From NCBI GenBank assembly GCA_030062745.1, contig CP099839.1, positions 32,904,904-32,968,903 on the forward strand: a stretch of 64,000 bases of DNA, given 5' to 3'. Shown here one piece after another: positions 59,306-64,000 of the stretch. This DNA comes from Capitulum mitella (taxonomy: Eukaryota; Arthropoda; Thecostraca; Pollicipedomorpha; Pollicipedidae). Within the stretch, counting starts at the first letter, position 1. Every line of letters begins with the position of its first letter. The translations under genes were made by a program, and so were the position numbers. Under the pieces are notes generated by a model. It saw nothing but the letters and a program-made list of their open reading frames with translations. It was not told where the DNA came from and ran no database searches.

Positions 59306-59512
59306 CGTCGGCCTCGCGATGCTGCTGCCATAGCTCGGTCAGCTGGACTGTCTCCGCCTGGGTCCACTGGCGCGGCGGGCCTGCTCGCGGCGGCCGCGTC
59401 AGCTGGCGCGTGGCGCTCACCACACCCAACAGCTTCAGCTTCTTGGCCACTTGGCGGCGCGTGCGATCGCGGCAGATCAGCGTATCCAGGATACGGTCCA
59501 GCAGGTCCCGCT
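59306..59512 (-). CDS. timeless: timeless/Timeout, exon A (most upstream exon found)
   Basis: This exon has acceptor CCCTTTCAG and donor G|GTGAGT, and both phases are 1. The 68 codons begin RDLLDRILDTL and run into basic helical sequence (RRQVAKKLKLLG). A Myb/SANT-like stretch follows, with WTQAETVQLTELWQQHRE near the end. TIMELESS proteins (replication fork protection complex with TIPIN, S-phase checkpoint, cohesion) carry a W-T-x-E-E-x-x-x-L-x-x-L segment of this kind just before the C-terminal region. The split codon G|AT joins it in frame to the next exon at 56209. A 26-bp tandem repeat lies just upstream and a roughly 50-bp tandem repeat just downstream. Earlier exons were not found to the right, so the gene is incomplete here. 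Identity rests on the joined protein, not on this exon alone. Confidence 0.85.
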
Positions 59513-59619
59513 CTGAAAGGGCGCCAACTGGTGTCAGCATTGAGGGCCGGGGCACACCCAGGTGACTGGTGCCCAGGGCACCCTCCCTCAGACAGGTGGA
59601 GAGGAACTACCTTAGGTCC

Positions 59620-59850
59620 CAGGACACCCCCAGACGACTGGTGGCCCGGGCATCACCAGACGATTGGTGGCCAGGACATCACCAGACGATTGGTGGCCCG
59701 GGCATCACCAGACGACTGGTGGCCGGGATATCACCGGACGATTGGTGGCCCGGACATCACCAGACGACTGGTGGCCCGGGCATCACCAGACGACTGGTAG
59801 CCGGGACATCACCATGCAAATGGTGGCCGGGGCGTTCCCAGACTATTAGT
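59620..59850. repeat. 26-bp tandem repeat, about eight copies
   Basis: CATCACCAGACGATTGGTGG plus CCCGGG-type ends recurs every 26 bp (starts at 59651, 59677, 59703, 59729, 59755, 59781, 59807). The array is flanked by direct copies of CACCCTCCCTCA...AGGTGGAGAGGAACTA (59579-59611, 59859-59889). It lies about 110 bp upstream of timeless exon A. Because 26 is not a multiple of three, all plus frames give similar PDDWWPGHHQT peptides, so no coding is implied. Confidence 0.85.
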
Positions 59851-59890
59851 GGCCGAGGCACCCTCCCTCACAGAGGTGGAGAGGAACTAT

Positions 59891-62651
59891 CGTGCACCGA
59901 AACAGGAATGGCCATTATAATCAACATGGGAGGAAGTAAAAACGTGACCATCATTCCGAACACTCTTTGGTAGACAGGCGGTGGCTGCCACCCGCCGTGA
60001 GGTTTTTCTTAAACTGCCCTCGAAGAGGTTGACATTTACAACAACAATTCTTATTTCTTTTCCGCACCTTACAACACATAATGAAAGGTCACGTCCAGCC
60101 ATCCAGTTATGACGCCATTCTTTAGGGACCTGCAGCCGTCTTCCTAAATTTTCCGATCTCAGTTACATTTGACTTCTTCTTTCAGGAATCTCAGGAGACA
60201 TGGCGCCAGTGATACAGGACTGTCTTAACATAGGCTTTACAACATATCGGAGTTGGACAGCGCAGTGACCTCTCCAAGGCTGGTTATCGGGTAATTTTTC
60301 CTAATGTCAGCACTGAAAATGATTTAAACCTTTTCATGAACAAAACTTCATTCTGTGACAATCGACACTTTCGGCACTAGAAGCACAACAAAGGCTGATA
60401 ATGACATTCGATCAATGAATAACCACTAACAATGACCAGTTTTACAACCAGGTCGCAAAAAACGCAAAAAATGCCAGCTGAAATAGTTAAAATGCCATAA
60501 AGCTCCTACGATGTCAGCAGAAACTGAGGATGATGAAAACTTCTTCTGTGTCACCTAAGAGATCACCAGGTGGCCCGAAGGGGTACAGCATTCCACGACA
60601 GATCAACCAGTGCCAAACACTCATCTCTAGGATTTGGATGAAAGCTGGTCTCTGGGGTCTCATATACGCCCAAAATACTTGGCCCAATATTTCTTCTCTC
60701 AGAGAATAACTTAGGAGTCATAGCATGATGCGTTTTGAAGCTAATGGTTGGTGAGGATATCTTTCACGTCCGACAAAACTGACAAAACATGTCACAGTCG
60801 TGCATGAAAATACACCATGCCTCTGAAAAATGTTAAAAAAATCCAAATGCGATGTGGGTTTTCGGAAATGAGCAGTATTTACACAACTGATCTCGTGACG
60901 TAATATCAAGTGACCCAGATTGACCTAAAGAACAGCAAAACGTTAACCTATTCGGCGAAAAGCAGGAGAAATTCCATCAATTTCCTTTGTATTAGAGGAA
61001 TCAACTTCATTGAATTTTCCTTCAGTTGCTCTGCTCTGGTGGTTTCCTCAATGGTTACACAAGACGTCACCTAACTTACAGTAAACAGGGGCCTCAAAAC
61101 GTACGCAAAGCGGGGGGAACCTGGGTGTGCAAATGCAAAAATCCTCCTGTACGTTTGCAACCGTTTTCACGAAGGCGGGTGTTTGCAGTGAAAAGGATAA
61201 TTTCTCGTCATTCCACAGTACTGCGTGTGGTCGTGCTTGACGCTTCAAGGTTGATTTCGCATAAATTTGATATCAGACTTGAAATCTAAGCGGTCATTTT
61301 GACCAACGTGAGGTCATATTTAAAACTTGTTGTGAAAGCCGCTTATGTGATTAACACGCACCTGTACTGCTAACAGCGCCGGATCCAGGATTTCGTCGGG
61401 GGAGGGGCAAGCGGCATTGTGGTGCCCCTGTAATGTAACCAACATTTTATGTGTTATCATCTGATGCTTATTCTTTGCAATTGCTTCACGACCGATGACA
61501 GCTGAATACTCCGAACAAGTCTCTCATTCATGCTTCACAACCTCTGCATTTACCAGGTAATATAAAACAGCTTTTGTCTTTTTCTTTAAACCATACCTAT
61601 TGAATTCTCAAGGGCTTTGTGCATAGCACAAAACATCACTGTAACACCTACACCTCAATTCAAAATGGCAATAGTTTTGTTACGTTGCAAGAATGCTGTA
61701 CTGCTTGACACATTCCATATTACGAAGCCTTTTATACCTGTACTGTTATTTTGTCTGGCATACTATTCTGGACGTGTTACCATGGTTTTTGTCTTCATCC
61801 GTAAAAACGCTTTCTTTACTCATAAAGCTAAAAAAACTAAGCATCTGAGTCAATCAAAAGCCCGAAGGCCAGCTGGCAAAGCCCGCAAATCACAATGCAG
61901 TTTCCAAAACCCGCAGACCGAGGGCCTGCAGGCTCAAAAGTGGCAGCTCTTTTCCTCGCCAATGACAAGACTGGGAGCCTCCGAATATCTTTACCGCTCG
62001 CTCCACGGTCTGAACTGAACAGGGGAAATTCCAGGCTCGAGAGAATACTTCAGGATGTTACGAGGATCAAAATCGCGTTGTGGGGGGGGGGGGGCGGCGA
62101 GCAGCTATTTATCCAATTTTAAGCGCTGTATGTACTTCGGAGCAGCGAAATTCACGTTTGGCAACAAATATGTTCGAACCATATTCCGTGGTATCTCTCG
62201 GCAACCCTTACACACTGCAATACCTTAGTCTAATGCCTGGGTCATTATCAGTAACCACTGCCAAGAGGACAGTTTCTGGATGGCACCAGTAAGCGTTTCC
62301 CCAGATCACTTGTTTGTCAGTCGCTTTCATGTGTGCGTTACGGACCACACCAGCTCCAGACCGTGCACGACCTTCTTTGATCCACTGATGCACTAGCTAT
62401 TCTGCATGGTGTAAAACCACATCAGTAAGGAATGCCACACCAGATACGCTACGATGTCGGACAGGTAGCTGCCGGGAATGTCAAGTGAGATGTAGAGCAG
62501 CGGTTGGCGAGCAACCAAAGTAAGCCATTTACGATATAAGTACGACGCCATTTCTATGGTGTCGATTTTAGTTCTTTTTTTTATCAAATCTAGGACTTCT
62601 ATACAATTAAATTTACACCGTGTCGAAGACACAAGGTGCAAACTGGACGAA
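59891..62651. other. probably timeless intron, no exon recognised
   Basis: AT-rich. A C/G-run repeat end lies near 61375-61435 and a G-run at 62073-62086. Small minus-strand frames at 62208-62737 (into the next element) show no TIMELESS motif. Confidence 0.4.
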
Positions 62652-63891
62652 TTAACCCTATTCCGGGCAGGGGGGACTGAATTCGCCCCCCTTGGGTTTT
62701 TTGCTTGCCAATTCCAGGGTTTTTGACGCAGCTTCACGAAACTTGGTGAATTTTCCTAGCTATTCTTTCTACGCACTATAACCAAATTTAAAAATTCTGT
62801 TTTGCTCAGGGGCGGAATCAGGCAACGTTTCTGGGAGGCATCTCAGGCAATTTTTGGCCCTGTTCAGGGTAAAAGAAAAATGACTGATAAAAATAGCGTT
62901 TTTAAGATAGAGCTTAAATTTCGTATGGATGTATAGCTAAATAGTTGGGCAACTTGCAAGTACAATTTTGTTCATCTGAGGTCACTTTACAAGGTCAGGT
63001 CAAGGTCAAAAGTCAGAATTTGTTTTTATAGTAATAATTTCGACGCTATTTTTTCGAATGCAAAAACCCGGAATATATGAGACGTAGAATGATGTCCTCT
63101 ACTTGTGTCGCAAGTTCCAGCTTGATATCAGGTCGGGTCACGGAGCTATGTCCTACAATGTCAGTGCACCGTAAAATGGAATACTTGAAATAATTGCTTT
63201 TTAATGTTGTAAAAGTCGTAAAAAATAGCGGTAAAATGGAATCTTTACAACAAAATGAATTCAAATCACTGAAAACGTTTACAGGCAATATCAAATGCAT
63301 ACGGGATCATTCCAAGTGACTTCAAGGTCACTGGAGGTCATTTAAGGTCAAAGGTCTGGAGTTGATCTGAAGAACAAGAGACCATGACAGTTCCCCTTTT
63401 TCATGTCCCTGGCACCACCTATGCTAACATTATGCAAACATTATAGTACGATTTGTACTTCTTTATCATAACATGACTAGCAGAAGCCAAAAGTGCTTTT
63501 ACCTTTTTTGTTTATTCATTTGTTGAAAAACTTGTCCTCCTACTTTTAAAATCCTGTGAATGTTCTCAAAATTTCAAATGAATGGACCAATGGTAAACGT
63601 CCCGTCCATAATCTCTCGATTCATGTCAATTTCATCAAAATCGGTCCATAAACAACGGAGTTATAAGAGGTCTAAGAATATCCCCATTTTCACTTTTTTG
63701 CCCCCCTATATCTACGTTTTGAAAATTTTCAAAACTTCTTTTCCTAAAAATGTAGTTATCGTCATGGCAAATCGAAGGCCATTTGTGGCGATGAAATCGG
63801 ACGAGTAGTTCTCAAGATCTGAGGGGAGAGGCCGAATCCGTCCCCCTGTCGGAATTCGGCCATACCGCTAGCCCTCCGGGAGTACTGTTAA
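62652..63891 (-). mobile_element. TTAA family A, full-length copy in reverse
   Basis: TTAA lies at 62652-62655 and 63888-63891, bounding 1232 bp. The left end CCCTATTCCGGGC, the G-run/AATTCG/C-run hairpin and the interior match the element at 9220 read backwards. The other end has GGGAGTACTG where GGGAATAGGG is expected, so that terminus has decayed. AGGTCA half-sites occur at 63325-63355 (AGGTCACTGGAGGTCA, then AGGTCAAAGGTCT). Its right TTAA is shared with the next small element. Confidence 0.7.
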
Positions 63892-63998
63892 CCCTATTCC
63901 AGGAGGGCTAGACGGTGGATGGTGGACGGTGGATGGGACCTTTACCATAGGGTTGCCGGAGGGCTAGATGATGGATGGGACCTTAGCCATAGGGTTAA
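63888..63998 (+). mobile_element. TTAA mini-element, about 103 bp
   Basis: TTAA at 63888 is followed by CCCTATTCCAGGAGGGCTAG, a short GGATGGTGGACGGT repeat and a second GGAGGGCTAGATGATGG. It closes with CATAGGG before TTAA at 63995-63998. It looks like an internally deleted family A copy sharing a TTAA with its neighbour. Confidence 0.5.
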
Positions 63999-64000
63999 GG

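Noticed and set aside
59620-59850. CRISPR-like array
   Set aside because: The units are contiguous with no unique spacers, and the genome is eukaryotic.
59531-59973. Three overlapping plus frames with PDDWWPGHHQT repeats
   Set aside because: They are translations of a 26-bp tandem repeat, which reads alike in every frame.
62208-62737. Minus-strand frames possibly belonging to an upstream timeless exon
   Set aside because: One contains a hydrophobic stretch (YLVWHSLLMWFYTM) but no TIMELESS motif or fitting splice border, and it runs into the TTAA element.

Overview
The window looks like animal nuclear DNA, most likely from an arthropod. Short GC-rich exons with GT/AG borders sit in long AT-richer introns full of microsatellites, DNA-transposon relics and one decayed LTR retrotransposon. 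There is no operon structure, ribosome binding site or CRISPR array. The species cannot be named from the sequence; a crustacean-like invertebrate is only a guess.

Two convergent genes account for nearly all the coding signal. On the minus strand (59512 down to 41399) seven consecutive exons with matching splice phases encode about 445 residues of the C-terminal part of a TIMELESS/Timeout replication-fork protein, ending at a normal stop. The rest of that gene lies beyond the right edge, or in upstream exons I could not find. On the plus strand (about 14431 to 31236) up to six exons encode a proline-rich scaffold ending in a kinase-like domain with a degraded active site. I read this as a PEAK/Pragmin-family pseudokinase. 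The last two exons are firm; the upstream ones are progressively less certain.

The 10 kb between the two genes (31237-41398) holds a decayed BEL/Pao-type retrotransposon with recognisable gag, protease and reverse-transcriptase fragments (about 35383-39110), C-rich repeats, a GGGCCC-rich tandem array and several hairpins.

The left 14 kb and the introns are built from mobile DNA: a 3.7 kb hAT-like element with a fossil BED-finger exon (1621-5296); two families of about 1.2 kb elements bounded by TTAA and starting CCC (piggyBac-type non-autonomous elements), several full length; a Tc1-type transposon with a single frameshift (26932-28326) inside a TA microsatellite; a 3.1 kb element with about 240-bp inverted ends around GGGCCC arrays (22969-26102); a nested insertion at 19397-21330; and a 640-bp foldback in a timeless intron (46240-46875). 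The most interesting points are the candidate arthropod PEAK pseudokinase, the TTAA families that carry AGGTCA nuclear-receptor-like half-sites and subterminal GC hairpins, and the large inverted repeats inside transcribed introns.
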